DNA of 64,000 nt, taken from assembly GCF_022602565.1 (NCBI RefSeq), contig NZ_JALBCV010000010.1, positions 1 through 64,000 on the forward strand, written 5' to 3'. The notes beneath the pieces were generated by a model, which was not told the DNA's origin, did not search any database, and saw only the letters and a list, made by a program, of their open reading frames with translations. The position numbers and the translations under genes were made by a program. Below are positions 55,969 through 64,000 of this stretch, in pieces (position 1 is the first letter of the stretch; each line of letters opens with the position of its first letter). The stretch comes from Rosenbergiella metrosideri (GTDB lineage: Bacteria; Pseudomonadota; Gammaproteobacteria; Enterobacterales; Enterobacteriaceae).

Positions 55969-57340
55969 AAATCACTCGTGAAAACGCCTGCTGGGCGCTA
56001 CGGGCTCGCGAGTATTGATCAAAACACAGACAAATATGGCGAACTAACAATCGACCTTTGGCCGTGACCTGTATCCGCTCTGGAGTAATGATAAGTAAGC
56101 CATCCTCCTGCATCGGTGCCAATAAGCGAAGTTCTTCGGCAAAATAGTCGCTAAAGGGTTGCGGGATCCTTGCATCAACCTGGCGAAACTCAAGGGTAAA
56201 TTGACACATTAGGGTCGTGATAATGTCACGGCGTAGACAATCTTCTACACTAAGCGACAGACCGCGCACTAAAGCATGGCCTTCCTCAGCCAAGCGTGAC
56301 GACCAGCCGGTAAGTGTCTTTTCATTCTGGCTGTAAGTGTCACCCACCATACTGATAGCCGATACCCCAACACCTAGTAAGTCCGTCTGACGTTGCGTAG
56401 TGTACCCCTGAAAATTACGCTGTAAACTGCCAGCCCGTTGCGCGCGAGCCAGTTCGTCCTCCGGCAAAGCGAAGTGATCCATACCAATAAATTGATAGCC
56501 TCCCGCCTGCAACTGCTGAATGGTCTGGTGCAAAATCTGTAGCTTTTGTGCGGGGGTCGGCAGTTCGTCTGACTTAATTTTCCGCTGGGCGGCGAATAAC
56601 TCAGGCATATGGGCATAGTTGAACACACTCATTCTGTCAGGACGCAGTGTCAGCACCCTCTCGATAGTGTGCGCAAAACTTTCTGCCGTCTGCTGAGGTA
56701 AGCCGTAAATTAAATCGATATTGGTTGAAGTAAATCCCAGTGCCTTCATCGTCGAGATCAGGTCGATAATCTGCGCCGCATCTTGCTCACGGTTGACCCG
56801 CTGCTGCACCACAGGATCGAAATCCTGAACCCCCATACTTAAACGATTAAAGCCAATAAGACGTAGGGCCTGCAACCGTTCGGTCGGAAATTGTCGAGGG
56901 TCCAATTCCAAGGAGATCTCGGCTGAAGGGGCTACCTTAAACACTTCAGCTATCACACTCATCACTTCGGCAAGTTGCGCATCGCTAAGAAAGGTCGGGG
57001 TGCCGCCGCCAAAATGGATCTGTGTCACCGAGCGTTGGGAAAACAGCGGCGCACGCTGGCGAAGCTCAACGATTAGCTGCTGTAAATAGCGCGCGGCTTT
57101 TTCCGGATGTCTAGTGACGACTTTATTGCAGCCACAAAAATAACAAAGCTGATGGCAGAACGGGATATGCAGATACAGGGAAAGTGGGCGCGTAGGATAG
57201 CGTTGTGCGGCCTTACGGAAATCATCGTCAGAAAAGCGAGGGCTAAATTCTAGGGCCGTAGGGTAAGAGGTATAACGGGGGGAGGAAGAATTATATTTTT
57301 CAATCAGTGCCTGATCCCATTCGACGTCTTGCAGCTGCAT
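55967..57340 (-). CDS. hemN: oxygen-independent coproporphyrinogen III oxidase HemN
   Basis: HemN is the anaerobic enzyme converting coproporphyrinogen III to protoporphyrinogen IX. It is a radical-SAM protein whose cluster motif is CHQLCYFCGC (near residues 62-71), with the HemN-type N-terminal arm YNSSSPRYTSYPTALEF. The length (457) equals E. coli, so this is true HemN and not the shorter HemW. AGAGGT precedes the ATG. The first 41 bp overlap an upstream small ORF. Confidence 0.96.
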   Translation of the reverse strand: MQLQDVEWDQALIEKYNSSSPRYTSYPTALEFSPRFSDDDFRKAAQRYPTRPLSLYLHIPFCHQLCYFCGCNKVVTRHPEKAARYLQQLIVELRQRAPLFSQRSVTQIHFGGGTPTFLSDAQLAEVMSVIAEVFKVAPSAEISLELDPRQFPTERLQALRLIGFNRLSMGVQDFDPVVQQRVNREQDAAQIIDLISTMKALGFTSTNIDLIYGLPQQTAESFAHTIERVLTLRPDRMSVFNYAHMPELFAAQRKIKSDELPTPAQKLQILHQTIQQLQAGGYQFIGMDHFALPEDELARAQRAGSLQRNFQGYTTQRQTDLLGVGVSAISMVGDTYSQNEKTLTGWSSRLAEEGHALVRGLSLSVEDCLRRDIITTLMCQFTLEFRQVDARIPQPFSDYFAEELRLLAPMQEDGLLIITPERIQVTAKGRLLVRHICLCFDQYSRARSAQQAFSRVI

Positions 57341-57506
57341 GTTTACCTCTTACGTTGGCTTTACCGTCGCGCTTAACTCGCCCATTACGAGAAAATAAAC
57401 GTCGGGTCAACACAGATTTCCTGTGCGACAAGCGTAAAAGTTTACTGACACTCCAGACGAGATAACAGACGAATAATCCGGCAGGAATTGATCCAAGCCA
57501 ATGCAT
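57300..57506 (-). CDS. small hypothetical membrane protein upstream of hemN
   Basis: I do not recognise this 68-residue product. It starts MHWLGSIPAGLFVCYLVWSV, a single hydrophobic segment of about 20 residues, and continues as a strongly basic tail (many Arg and Lys). The ATG at 57506 has a good AGAAGGA ribosome site ten bases upstream, which favours a real gene. It ends inside hemN (41-bp overlap, different frame), suggesting translational coupling, or that the tail is a read-through of a truncated longer protein. It lies between yihI and hemN, where E. coli has no annotated gene. Confidence 0.45.
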   Translation of the reverse strand: MHWLGSIPAGLFVCYLVWSVSKLLRLSHRKSVLTRRLFSRNGRVKRDGKANVRGKHAAARRRMGSGTD

Positions 57507-57562
57507 TATCAATTAATCCTTCTGATGAATGGCAGAGAGACCATCCTCCCTGCCATGCAGCA

Positions 57563-58066
57563 TTACTGTCCTTTCAACAAGCGGTACATATCTTCTTCCG
57601 CTTCGTCGTCTTTCTCTTCGTCTTCAATATCGATACCCAACAACACCATTAACTCTTCAATGCGGTCTAAACGCGCCTCGAGCCAAGTTTGGTCTTCGCC
57701 GCTTAGGGTATCGCCCGCTTCAAGGCGGTCTAAGAGTTGATCTAAACGTGGGTCATTTTCCAACATCCGTAATTCTTGTTGGCGGGTCATTTTTTCGGGT
57801 TCGGCGTGAACGTTCGTTACCGGTGCAGCAGCGACTTTACCTTCAGCAACCAAAGGAACCGGCGTTTTGCTACCAATACGTGGGTCGCTTTTCTTCGGCG
57901 CGGCATTGCCTTGTTGCTGAGTCACCTTGGGGTGGCTACGGTTACCGGCGACATTGCCTTTAAGCTTACTTTTGCGTTTACGCTCTCGGCCTTCAAGATT
58001 CAGTTCGGCACGCGTTTTACGGCGCTCCGTAGACTTGCTTTTGGTCGGTCTGGAAGGTTGCTTCAT
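57563..58066 (-). CDS. yihI: Der GTPase-activating protein YihI
   Basis: YihI stimulates the GTPase Der (EngA) and so modulates 50S ribosome assembly. The product (167 residues; E. coli 169) begins MKQPSRPTKSK and has a basic, disordered N-terminal half. It then has DPRIGSKTPVPL, a helical region LENDPRLDQLLDRLEAGDTL and a very acidic tail ending DMYRLLKGQ, as in E. coli. A longer opening would overlap the upstream RNA terminator region and is rejected. The ribosome site is weak. Confidence 0.92.
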   Translation of the reverse strand: MKQPSRPTKSKSTERRKTRAELNLEGRERKRKSKLKGNVAGNRSHPKVTQQQGNAAPKKSDPRIGSKTPVPLVAEGKVAAAPVTNVHAEPEKMTRQQELRMLENDPRLDQLLDRLEAGDTLSGEDQTWLEARLDRIEELMVLLGIDIEDEEKDDEAEEDMYRLLKGQ

Positions 58067-58133
58067 AATGTCAGTCTCAAGGAGGATTACTTCGATAGGT
58101 TCTGGGCGCGAATCTAGCAGAAACTTGGACAAT

Positions 58134-58255
58134 AAAAAAGCGGTAACACTAAGGTTACCGCCCTTTCGTCCTTTTTTCGTAAATCCGTTACGTTGATGTT
58201 CACATCCCGGTCCTTGAACAACGTTCCCTGAAGCCTTCCATTAGCGAGTTAACTG
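58134..58255 (-). ncRNA. csrC: CsrC-like CsrA-binding RNA (3' part; 5' end uncertain)
   Basis: Between yihI and engB, exactly where E. coli has csrC and on the same strand as yihI, the minus strand carries six GGA motifs in about 80 nt: ATGGAAG, AGGGAAC, AAGGACC, CGGGATG, ACGGATT and AAGGACG. It ends in an intrinsic terminator (stem GCGGTAAC / GTTACCGC, 58140-58161, then TTTTTT). ACGTTG / CAACGT can form a hairpin presenting AAGGACCGGGATGT in its loop, a good CsrA site. The string GAAAAAAGG before the terminator also resembles E. coli csrC. The promoter and 5' end are not clear; another ATGGATG lies near 58316. Confidence 0.55.
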
Positions 58256-58510
58256 TAGTTCAAGAAACCAATAAGACAAGGCAACATTAAGAATAAATTT
58301 CACTATTTAATCATCCATTTGTTTTTATTGGTTTTTACCGATTATCGGCCATAAATCGCAAGACTTGAGCCTAAAAGGACATTCTTGAGAGGGTTATTAA
58401 CCCCCTCTGCCACGCATAACATCAGCCTCGATACGATAACAATGCGCGAAATCTAGGCAAAAGGCAGGTATACTCGCGGTTTATGCTGCTAAAATTATGT
58501 GGAGTTTGCT

Positions 58511-59140
58511 GTGCCGAGCTGGAATTATCACGTCACTCATTTTGTAACTAGTGCCCCAGATGTTCGTCATCTACCGGACGATACCGGTGCGGAAGTCGCC
58601 TTTGCTGGCCGCTCTAATGCCGGAAAGTCGAGTGCGTTGAATGCCTTAACCCAACAAAAAAGTCTTGCACGGACCAGTAAGACGCCGGGACGTACGCAAC
58701 TCATTAACTTATTTGAAGTAGCAGACGGTGTTCGCTTAGTGGATTTACCCGGTTATGGTTATGCCGAGGTACCAGAGGAAGTAAAACGTAAATGGCAAAA
58801 ATCGCTGGGTGAGTATTTAGAAGTGCGTCAAGCGCTTAAAGGGCTGGTGGTCTTGATGGATATCCGTCACCCCATGAAAGAACTTGATCAACAAATGGTG
58901 ACTTGGGCGGTCGCAAGCGATATCCCAGTACTCGTACTGCTGACGAAAGCCGATAAATTAGCTTCTGGCGCGCGTAAAAAGCAACTCGCGATGGTACGTG
59001 AAGCCAGCCTAGCCTTTATGGGTGATGTACAAGTGGAGCTGTTCTCTTCCCTGAAGAAGATGGGAATCGATAAGTTAAGCCAGAAGTTAGATGATTGGTT
59101 TACCGAGTACAGTGAACAGCAGGACGCTGCCGAAGAATAA
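58511..59140 (+). CDS. engB: ribosome biogenesis GTPase EngB (YihA)
   Basis: EngB (YsxC) is an essential GTPase in 50S assembly. G motifs are [12 protein letters not shown] (G1), [11 protein letters not shown] (G3) and TKADKL (G4). The chosen start is the GTG at 58511 with GGAG six bases upstream (209 residues; E. coli 210). Another in-frame GTG four codons earlier lies before that site. The gene converges on Spot 42 RNA, as in E. coli. Confidence 0.95.
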   Translation: MPSWNYHVTHFVTSAPDVRHLPDDTGAEVAFAGRSNAGKSSALNALTQQKSLARTSKTPGRTQLINLFEVADGVRLVDLPGYGYAEVPEEVKRKWQKSLGEYLEVRQALKGLVVLMDIRHPMKELDQQMVTWAVASDIPVLVLLTKADKLASGARKKQLAMVREASLAFMGDVQVELFSSLKKMGIDKLSQKLDDWFTEYSEQQDAAEE

Positions 59141-59166
59141 GCCCTCTATTTCCCTCCCCCTAAACG

Positions 59167-59277
59167 AAAAAACGCCCCAGCGATAAACAAGAACGCTGGG
59201 GCGGCTAATTTCTAGCCTAATCCGATTACGTGAAGTAAAAGGTCTTAAAGATAGAACATCTTACCTCTGTACCCTAC
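59167..59277 (-). ncRNA. spf: Spot 42 RNA
   Basis: The minus strand from 59277 begins GTAGGGTACAGAGGTAAGAT and continues GTTCTATCTTTAAGACC, nearly identical to E. coli Spot 42. It ends in the stem GCCCCAGCG / CGCTGGGGC and a T-run. The length is about 111 nt (E. coli 109). Spot 42 is an Hfq-dependent RNA that represses genes for secondary carbon use. A TACATT -10 (59284-59289) and TTTCCC -35 (59307-59312), 17 bp apart, form its promoter. In E. coli polA lies upstream; here it is absent. Confidence 0.95.
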
Positions 59278-59492
59278 AGAGAAAATGTACCCCAATTTTT
59301 AGGAGCGGGAAAGCGCTTTTTTGATTCAAAAATAGCCTTTTTAGGCGATTTACGCTGGATAGATCACATAAATACCCCTTACCCCTCGCAACAATGTTAA
59401 AAATATGTTTCTCAAATATAAAAAAGGGCGTATGCTCTGCCCCCGATTTTTAAGACTTCTTTTCTGCATCAAATCAGCCTAAGGAGTGCAGT

Positions 59493-59528
59493 ATGGCTGA
59501 CTTTGCGGAGCGAGGATCTTTTTCGTGA
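59493..59528 (+). CDS. possible leader peptide before the porin
   Basis: An 11-codon ORF (MADFAERGSFS) has a strong AAGGAG ribosome site seven bases before its ATG. It lies about 105 bp upstream of the porin gene in a gap that otherwise holds no gene. GATC TTTTTC GTGATC around its end could form a small hairpin. It could be a regulatory upstream ORF of the porin mRNA, or the chance remainder of a lost gene. Confidence 0.35.
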   Translation: MADFAERGSFS

Positions 59529-59632
59529 TCGAAGTCTAAAAGTACAAATATTTAATAAAATTGGCACCAATTTACACGTTATTCTGCGGTAACCTCTTCT
59601 GAGTGTTAACACCTTATTTCGGGATAAAAATA

Positions 59633-60973
59633 ATGAAAATAAAAAATAAATTTTTCTTACGTTCACCTTCCTTATTTGCGCTGTCCCTCGTCGCGGTGAG
59701 CTGCGCGAGCGCATTACCGGCTGCGCACGCAGCAGAACCGTTCAGTTACGATTCGGCGTGGATGCTGGGTGACTGGAATGGCACGCGCAGCCAATTAAAA
59801 GAAGAAGGCGTCGATTTTCAAGTCAATTACACCATGGAAAGCGCGTCTAACTTAGCAGGCGGCTACCACTCTTCAACCACTATGCGCTACTCTGACCAAT
59901 GGGCGTTTGGCGTTGATTTAGATCTTGAGAAACTCTTAGGTTGGAACGATACCGAATTCCAAATGACCATTACCGACCGTAATGGCCGTAACTTATCCGA
60001 CGATGCCGTCAGCCGTAATGGTACCCTCTCTTCCGTTCAGGAAGTGTACGGCCGTGGTCAGACATGGCGTTTAACGCAATTCTGGTTACGTAAGCATTTC
60101 TTCGACAACTTAGTGGATGTAAAAGCCGGTCGAGTCACCGTGGGTGAAGACTTTGATACCATCGACAGTAAGTTCCAAAACTTAGCCTTCGGTGGCGGCC
60201 AGGCAGGTAACTGGCGTGGCGATCACTGGTACAACTGGCCAGTCTCTCAATGGGGTGGCCGTGTTGCTGTCAACCTTACGCCAGAGGTTTTCTTCCAAGT
60301 CGGTTTCTACAACCAAACCCCTTACAACTATGACCGTGGCGATGGTTTCCGTTTCGAAGTGAGTCACACAGAAGGCAACTTGGTTCCAGCCGAAGTCGTT
60401 TGGCACCCAACCTTCGGTCCGGATAACTTAAAAGGTAACTACCGTTTAGGCGGTTATTACTCATCTGTGCGTGACCAAGTCTATGGATCATGGCGCAATG
60501 GTAATACCGATACCGCGCATGCTTACGGTGGCTATCTCCTTGCCCAACAACAGCTTTTTGCTCAACCAGGCGGTAGCGATCGCGGCCTAACCTTAACGGC
60601 TCAGGCGGTAATGAATGACCATAAGACGGCAAAAATCGACAATTATCAATCGCTGACTCTGGTGTGGAAAGGCCTAGCCGATGCGCGTCCAGAAGATGAA
60701 ATCGGTATTGGTGCTTCCCGTATCCACGTCAACTCAAGCTATTCCACCATGCAGCGTCGTGAAAATCGTTCGAACGGTGCTTACTACGATAGCAACCCAG
60801 CTTGGATCCCGATTCAGCACGGTTCAGAGTATGACTATGAAGTGTATTACAATATTCATGCAACCAACTGGCTGCAAGTTCGTCCTAACCTGCAGTACGT
60901 TGTCGCACCAGGTGCCGAGAATGGCGTGAAAAATGCCCTAGTCGGTGGTATCAGTGCCAACTTAAGCTTCTAA
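59633..60973 (+). CDS. OprB-family carbohydrate-selective porin
   Basis: The 446-residue product has a signal peptide (MKIKNKFFLR, cleavage after HAA near residue 35). It shows the OprB/carbohydrate porin features LGDWNGTRSQLKEEGVDFQVNYT, GRVTVGEDF and the C-terminal aromatic SANLSF of an outer-membrane barrel. OprB porins let glucose and other sugars diffuse through the outer membrane. The start is the ATG with GGGATAA upstream. It is a single gene with a leader of unclear regulation and no sugar operon nearby. It is not part of the E. coli order here, so it looks like an accessory insertion next to spf. Confidence 0.88.
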   Translation: MKIKNKFFLRSPSLFALSLVAVSCASALPAAHAAEPFSYDSAWMLGDWNGTRSQLKEEGVDFQVNYTMESASNLAGGYHSSTTMRYSDQWAFGVDLDLEKLLGWNDTEFQMTITDRNGRNLSDDAVSRNGTLSSVQEVYGRGQTWRLTQFWLRKHFFDNLVDVKAGRVTVGEDFDTIDSKFQNLAFGGGQAGNWRGDHWYNWPVSQWGGRVAVNLTPEVFFQVGFYNQTPYNYDRGDGFRFEVSHTEGNLVPAEVVWHPTFGPDNLKGNYRLGGYYSSVRDQVYGSWRNGNTDTAHAYGGYLLAQQQLFAQPGGSDRGLTLTAQAVMNDHKTAKIDNYQSLTLVWKGLADARPEDEIGIGASRIHVNSSYSTMQRRENRSNGAYYDSNPAWIPIQHGSEYDYEVYYNIHATNWLQVRPNLQYVVAPGAENGVKNALVGGISANLSF

Positions 60974-61070
60974 GACCCCTCTCCGTATCCGAGCTCATCG
61001 GGTACGGAGATTCTTCTCTTGCCAGCCACTCCTTGAAGCGTTACCTTTTTTCCTCGACCAAGGAGGCACC

Positions 61071-61667
61071 ATGTCTAGCACCCCCCGTTCAATCACCATT
61101 ATTCATGAACAGATTCTTTCCGATGATTGGTATTCCCTGAAAAAGTATACGGTTGATTACCAGCGGACAGACGGGACTCACCAGACTTTCAGCCGCGAAG
61201 TGTACAATAAAGGGGATGGCGTAACCGTCTTTCTTTATAACCGCGCACAACAATCGATTATTTTAACGCGTCAATTTCGTTTACCCCTCAAGATCCAAGG
61301 TGATTCTGGCGTACTGATCGAAACTGCTGCGGGCTTACTCGAAGGGGAAGATCCGATCACCCGGATCCGCGCTGAAATAGAGGAAGAGACCGGTTATCGT
61401 ATACAGCAAGTATCCAAAATATTTGACGCTTGGATGAGCCCAGGAGCCGTGACCGAAAAGCTGCATTTCTTTATCGCCGAATATAGCCATCATGACCGTA
61501 TCAACGCTGGCGGCGGGATCTTTGAGGAAGGCGAAGATATTGAAGTGCTCGAACTCCCGTTTCAAGACGCTGTAGCAATGATGCAACGGGGCGATATTAA
61601 TGATGCAAAAACGATTATGTTATTGCAGTATGCAATCATTAATAAATTACTTGATACCGTAAAATAG
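61071..61667 (+). CDS. nudK: Nudix hydrolase, NudK type (GDP-mannose hydrolase)
   Basis: This 198-residue protein resembles E. coli NudK (191), which hydrolyses GDP-mannose. The Nudix box is GLLEGEDPITRIRAEIEEETGY, with the first glutamate of the consensus replaced by aspartate. The specific REVYNKGDGVTVFLYN, MSPGAVTEKLHFFIAEY and GEDIEVLELPF regions are shared. AAGGAGG lies upstream. It follows the porin by about 100 bp in the same direction. Assignment to NudK rather than ADP-sugar hydrolase NudF rests on overall similarity. Confidence 0.85.
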   Translation: MSSTPRSITIIHEQILSDDWYSLKKYTVDYQRTDGTHQTFSREVYNKGDGVTVFLYNRAQQSIILTRQFRLPLKIQGDSGVLIETAAGLLEGEDPITRIRAEIEEETGYRIQQVSKIFDAWMSPGAVTEKLHFFIAEYSHHDRINAGGGIFEEGEDIEVLELPFQDAVAMMQRGDINDAKTIMLLQYAIINKLLDTVK

Positions 61668-61769
61668 CGGGTTATTTTCATTCTCTTCTTACCCTAAGGT
61701 TAAAGAATAAATGATTGCTGTAATATTAAATAAAAGTTAAGTTTATACATTTATTATGGAGAGAATAAA

Positions 61770-62045
61770 ATGTTTAAATCCTTATTAAACTTCGACCAAA
61801 TGATTACCCCGAAAATTATTACTGTTATTTATTGGCTGGGTATTATTGGTGTGGTATTCGGTGGGCTTGCGGCAATTATCACTAGCTTATCTTTTGGCGG
61901 GAGCGTGCTCGGTGGATTATTTTCCGGTCTCTGCACGATTATCTTCGGGGTAATTGGGGTACGTATTTCTTGTGAACTCATCATTCTCTCTTTTAATATT
62001 TACGGTAAATTAAGAGAAATTGCAGAGAACACCGCGGTAAAATAA
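61770..62045 (+). CDS. DUF4282 membrane protein
   Basis: This 91-residue protein has two clear membrane segments (about 17-42 and 45-75) in a glycine-rich context and the LLNFDQMITPKIITVIYW opening typical of DUF4282. The function of the family is unknown. A GGAGAG ribosome site precedes the ATG. The gene stands alone between nudK and ssuA with gaps of about 100-150 bp on each side; the 5' flank is very AT-rich. Confidence 0.8.
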   Translation: MFKSLLNFDQMITPKIITVIYWLGIIGVVFGGLAAIITSLSFGGSVLGGLFSGLCTIIFGVIGVRISCELIILSFNIYGKLREIAENTAVK

Positions 62046-62189
62046 GACACTTACCGCTAACCATTTGGTAGCCTCAGGGTTAGCGGCTAATCACAATAAT
62101 GGATATCCTTTGTCTTTTTTCATAGTTACCCTGCTGCAGTAAAGTTGCTATAGATAGCAGTCTTTCCTATGCGTCTAGCCGGAGTACTG

Positions 62190-63134
62190 ATGAAGAAAAA
62201 ATTGACCACAAGCCTTGTCGTAACAAGCTTATTATTACTACCGACCCTCAGCTTTGCTGAGCAATCCGTCGTCACCATTGGTTATCAAAAAGCCAGCCTC
62301 TTTACTATTATTAAATCGCAACATACCCTCGAAAAAAAATTCGCCTCGCAAGGTGTTACCGTTCGCTGGGTTGAATTTCCAGCCGGTCCACAATTACTAG
62401 AAGGGTTAAATATTGGTAGCATCGATATTGGTGCAACCGGTGATGCTCCGCCGATATTCGCGCAAGCGGCTAAAGCCGATTTAATTTATTTAGCTCACTC
62501 GGTGGCTAACCCAAAAAATGAAGCGATTGTGGTCCCCGCAAATTCTCCTCTCCACAGTGTGGCGGAGTTAAAAGGTAAGCGTGTGGCGCTGAATAAAGGG
62601 TCAGATGTTAACTATTTATTGGTCGCAGCACTGCAACATGCCGGGCTAAGTTATAAAGACATTCAACCCGTCTATTTACCTCCTGCCGATGCGCGAGCGG
62701 CGTTCCAAAAAGGCGCCGTTGATGCCTGGGCTATTTGGGATCCCTACTATGCCGAGGTTAGCCAAGTTACGCATGCACGTACCCTGACGACTGCCGAAGG
62801 CTTGGTGCCTCACTATTCCTTTTTTCTCTCTAGCCGTAAATTTGCCGAAGGTTCACCTAAGTTAGCGCTCGAAGTGGTCAACACATTGAAAGAGAGCGGG
62901 CAATGGGCAAATCGCCATAAAGAAGAGACTGCACAGCTACTTTCAACGGCCACAGGCTTGAGCATCGATTACTGGCACACCACTTTAGCCCGCCTCGACT
63001 ACACAACCGAGCGTATGACGCCGGCAGTATTTGCCCAGCAGCAGACACTGGCCGATGCGTTCAGCGCTATTCATCTTATTCCCGGCCAAGTTCAGGTCAA
63101 CCGTGCAACCTGGTCACAAGACGCGAGCCACTAG
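62190..63134 (+). CDS. ssuA: aliphatic sulfonate-binding protein SsuA
   Basis: SsuA is the periplasmic receptor of the alkanesulfonate ABC transporter, used when sulfate is scarce. The signal peptide (MKKKLTTSLV..., cleavage after SFA) is followed by VTIGYQKAS, EFPAGPQLLEGLNIGSIDIGATG and WAIWDPYYA, all typical. The ATG at 62190 has GGAG upstream, giving 314 residues (E. coli 319); a longer reading is rejected. In E. coli it is part of ssuEADCB. Here ssuD faces it on the opposite strand across a terminator, and ssuB, ssuC and ssuE are not visible. Confidence 0.88.
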   Translation: MKKKLTTSLVVTSLLLLPTLSFAEQSVVTIGYQKASLFTIIKSQHTLEKKFASQGVTVRWVEFPAGPQLLEGLNIGSIDIGATGDAPPIFAQAAKADLIYLAHSVANPKNEAIVVPANSPLHSVAELKGKRVALNKGSDVNYLLVAALQHAGLSYKDIQPVYLPPADARAAFQKGAVDAWAIWDPYYAEVSQVTHARTLTTAEGLVPHYSFFLSSRKFAEGSPKLALEVVNTLKESGQWANRHKEETAQLLSTATGLSIDYWHTTLARLDYTTERMTPAVFAQQQTLADAFSAIHLIPGQVQVNRATWSQDASH

Positions 63135-63151
63135 CGGTTCACTGCAAAATA

Positions 63152-63189
63152 AAAACGCCGCTCAAGCTAAGAAAGCTGAGCGGCGTTTT
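63152..63189. terminator. bidirectional terminator between ssuA and ssuD
   Basis: A long stem AAAACGCCGCTC / GAGCGGCGTTTT, with an inner AGCT / AGCT pairing, has A residues on one side and T residues on the other. It is a good intrinsic terminator for both convergent genes. Confidence 0.9.
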
Positions 63190-63204
63190 GATAGACCCTT
63201 TTAG

Positions 63205-64000
63205 TTAACTGGCACTGACCTGACGCGGTAGCTCAGTGTTACCAATAGTTTCGCCGTGAGGCCCCTGCCGCACCGCTGCTTCCACCGTTGAAAAGAGAGG
63301 CATGACCCGCTCGGCAAACGACCACGCTTCTTCAAGATGTGGATAGCCTGACAGAATAAATTTATCGATCCCTATTGCCTGATACTCCCGGATTCTGGCC
63401 GCAACTTGCTGAGGATTTCCCACTAATGCGGTGCCAGCCCCCCCTCTAACTAAGCCAATCCCTGCCCAGAGATTGGGGGAAATCTCTAAATTATCGCGAG
63501 ATCCACCATGCAGTTCCCGCATTCTGGCTTGGCCTGTCGAGTCCATCCGCGAGAATATCGCTTGTGCGCGAGCGATGGTGTCATCATCTAAATGGGCAAT
63601 CAGTTGCTCAGCCGCCTGCCAAGCTTCTTGCTCAGTATCACGAACAATGACATGGAGACGAATACCGAATTCGACTTCACGCCCCTTTTCCACCGCTTTC
63701 GCCCGAACCTTTGCCACCTTTTCCGCGACCTGTGCAGGGGGTTCTCCCCAAGTCAGATAAGTGTCGACATGCTCGGCGGCAACGTCGACCGCTGACTCGG
63801 AAGAGCCACCGAAATAAATAGGAGGACCTTGGTCTTGATGGCTAGGAAAGAGTAGCTCGGCATTTTCAACCCGCAACTGCTCGCCGTGATAACTGACTTT
63901 TTCACCGGCCAGTAAACGACGGTAGACATGCAAGAATTCGCGCGTGACTTGGTAACGCTGATCGTGACTTAAAAAAATTCCATCTCCTTTATTTTCTTCC
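63205..64000 (-). CDS. ssuD: alkanesulfonate monooxygenase SsuD (5' part outside window)
   Basis: This is the C-terminal two-thirds of an FMNH2-dependent alkanesulfonate monooxygenase, which releases sulfite from sulfonates. The frame stays open to the window edge (the first residues seen are [16 protein letters not shown]), so the gene is truncated by the window, not broken. Conserved segments include [58 protein letters not shown] and [11 protein letters not shown]. It converges on ssuA, unlike the usual ssu operon order. Confidence 0.9.
   Translation of the reverse strand, partial: EENKGDGIFLSHDQRYQVTREFLHVYRRLLAGEKVSYHGEQLRVENAELLFPSHQDQGPPIYFGGSSESAVDVAAEHVDTYLTWGEPPAQVAEKVAKVRAKAVEKGREVEFGIRLHVIVRDTEQEAWQAAEQLIAHLDDDTIARAQAIFSRMDSTGQARMRELHGGSRDNLEISPNLWAGIGLVRGGAGTALVGNPQQVAARIREYQAIGIDKFILSGYPHLEEAWSFAERVMPLFSTVEAAVRQGPHGETIGNTELPRQVSAS

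Noticed and set aside
57529-57963. 144-codon open frame opposite yihI
   Set aside because: It mirrors the low-complexity charged yihI sequence; the composition (Arg/Leu/Ser-rich) is typical of a shadow frame.
59350-59371. Possible CRP site between spf and the porin
   Set aside because: Only one half (TGTGATCTA on the minus strand) matches; the other half is poor and the distance to the spf start does not fit the E. coli arrangement.
59469-59714. 81-codon minus-strand frame overlapping the porin start
   Set aside because: Basic, low-complexity product covering the porin leader and signal peptide on the opposite strand; no ribosome site seen.

Overview
The window is a stretch of ordinary gammaproteobacterial chromosome from a member of the Enterobacterales. 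Almost every gene is an ortholog, usually within a few residues in length, of an Escherichia coli K-12 gene from the 82-90 minute region, and the order is largely the E. coli order read backwards. Moderate base composition, the 402-residue ArgG inside the arg cluster and several lost neighbours (btuB, yijD, menA, metF, fieF/cpx, gltS and polA are missing from their usual places) suggest a somewhat reduced genome outside the Escherichia/Salmonella group. An Erwiniaceae-type organism such as Rosenbergiella or Tatumella would fit, but the sequence alone does not prove this.

Layout. 1-5.4 kb: the reverse-strand P1 promoter of an rRNA operon that starts just outside the window, then murI, trmA, fabR, sthA and oxyR. 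5.4-19.2 kb: an OxyR-controlled peroxiredoxin-glutaredoxin fusion, the arginine genes argHGBC and divergent argE with ARG boxes, ppc, and metLB/metJ with a MetJ operator. 19.2-27.1 kb: rpmE with a structured leader, priA, cytR, ftsN, heat-shock hslVU with a sigma-32 promoter, rraA and zapB. 27.1-36.1 kb: the glycerol genes glpFKX, fpr, yiiQ, tpiA, cdh, sbp and pfkA. 36.3-37.2 kb: a decayed omptin outer-membrane protease. 37.5-46.6 kb: a block from another E. coli map position (gmk-rpoZ-spoT-trmH-recG, xanP, yicH). 46.6-59.3 kb: fabY-dtd-yihY-yihX, typA, the nitrogen genes glnA-glnL-glnG with sigma-54 and NtrC sites, hemN, a small membrane protein, yihI, a CsrC-like RNA, engB and Spot 42 RNA. 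59.5-64 kb: an accessory end with an OprB-type sugar porin, a NudK-type hydrolase, a DUF4282 membrane protein, ssuA, and an ssuD that runs off the window edge.

The genes form recognisable regulatory circuits rather than one system: arginine (ArgR), methionine (MetJ), oxidative stress (OxyR), heat shock (sigma-32), nitrogen (NtrB/NtrC/sigma-54), purine uptake (PurR), carbon (CytR, Spot 42, possibly GlpR) and stringent control (SpoT, with an rRNA promoter at the edge). I found no CRISPR array, prophage, insertion sequence, tRNA or defence island, and no convincing undescribed system. The most useful second looks are the omptin pseudogene, the OxyR operator serving a peroxiredoxin where E. coli has oxyS, the CsrC-like RNA, the rpmE leader, the short leader ORF before the porin, and the synteny breaks.
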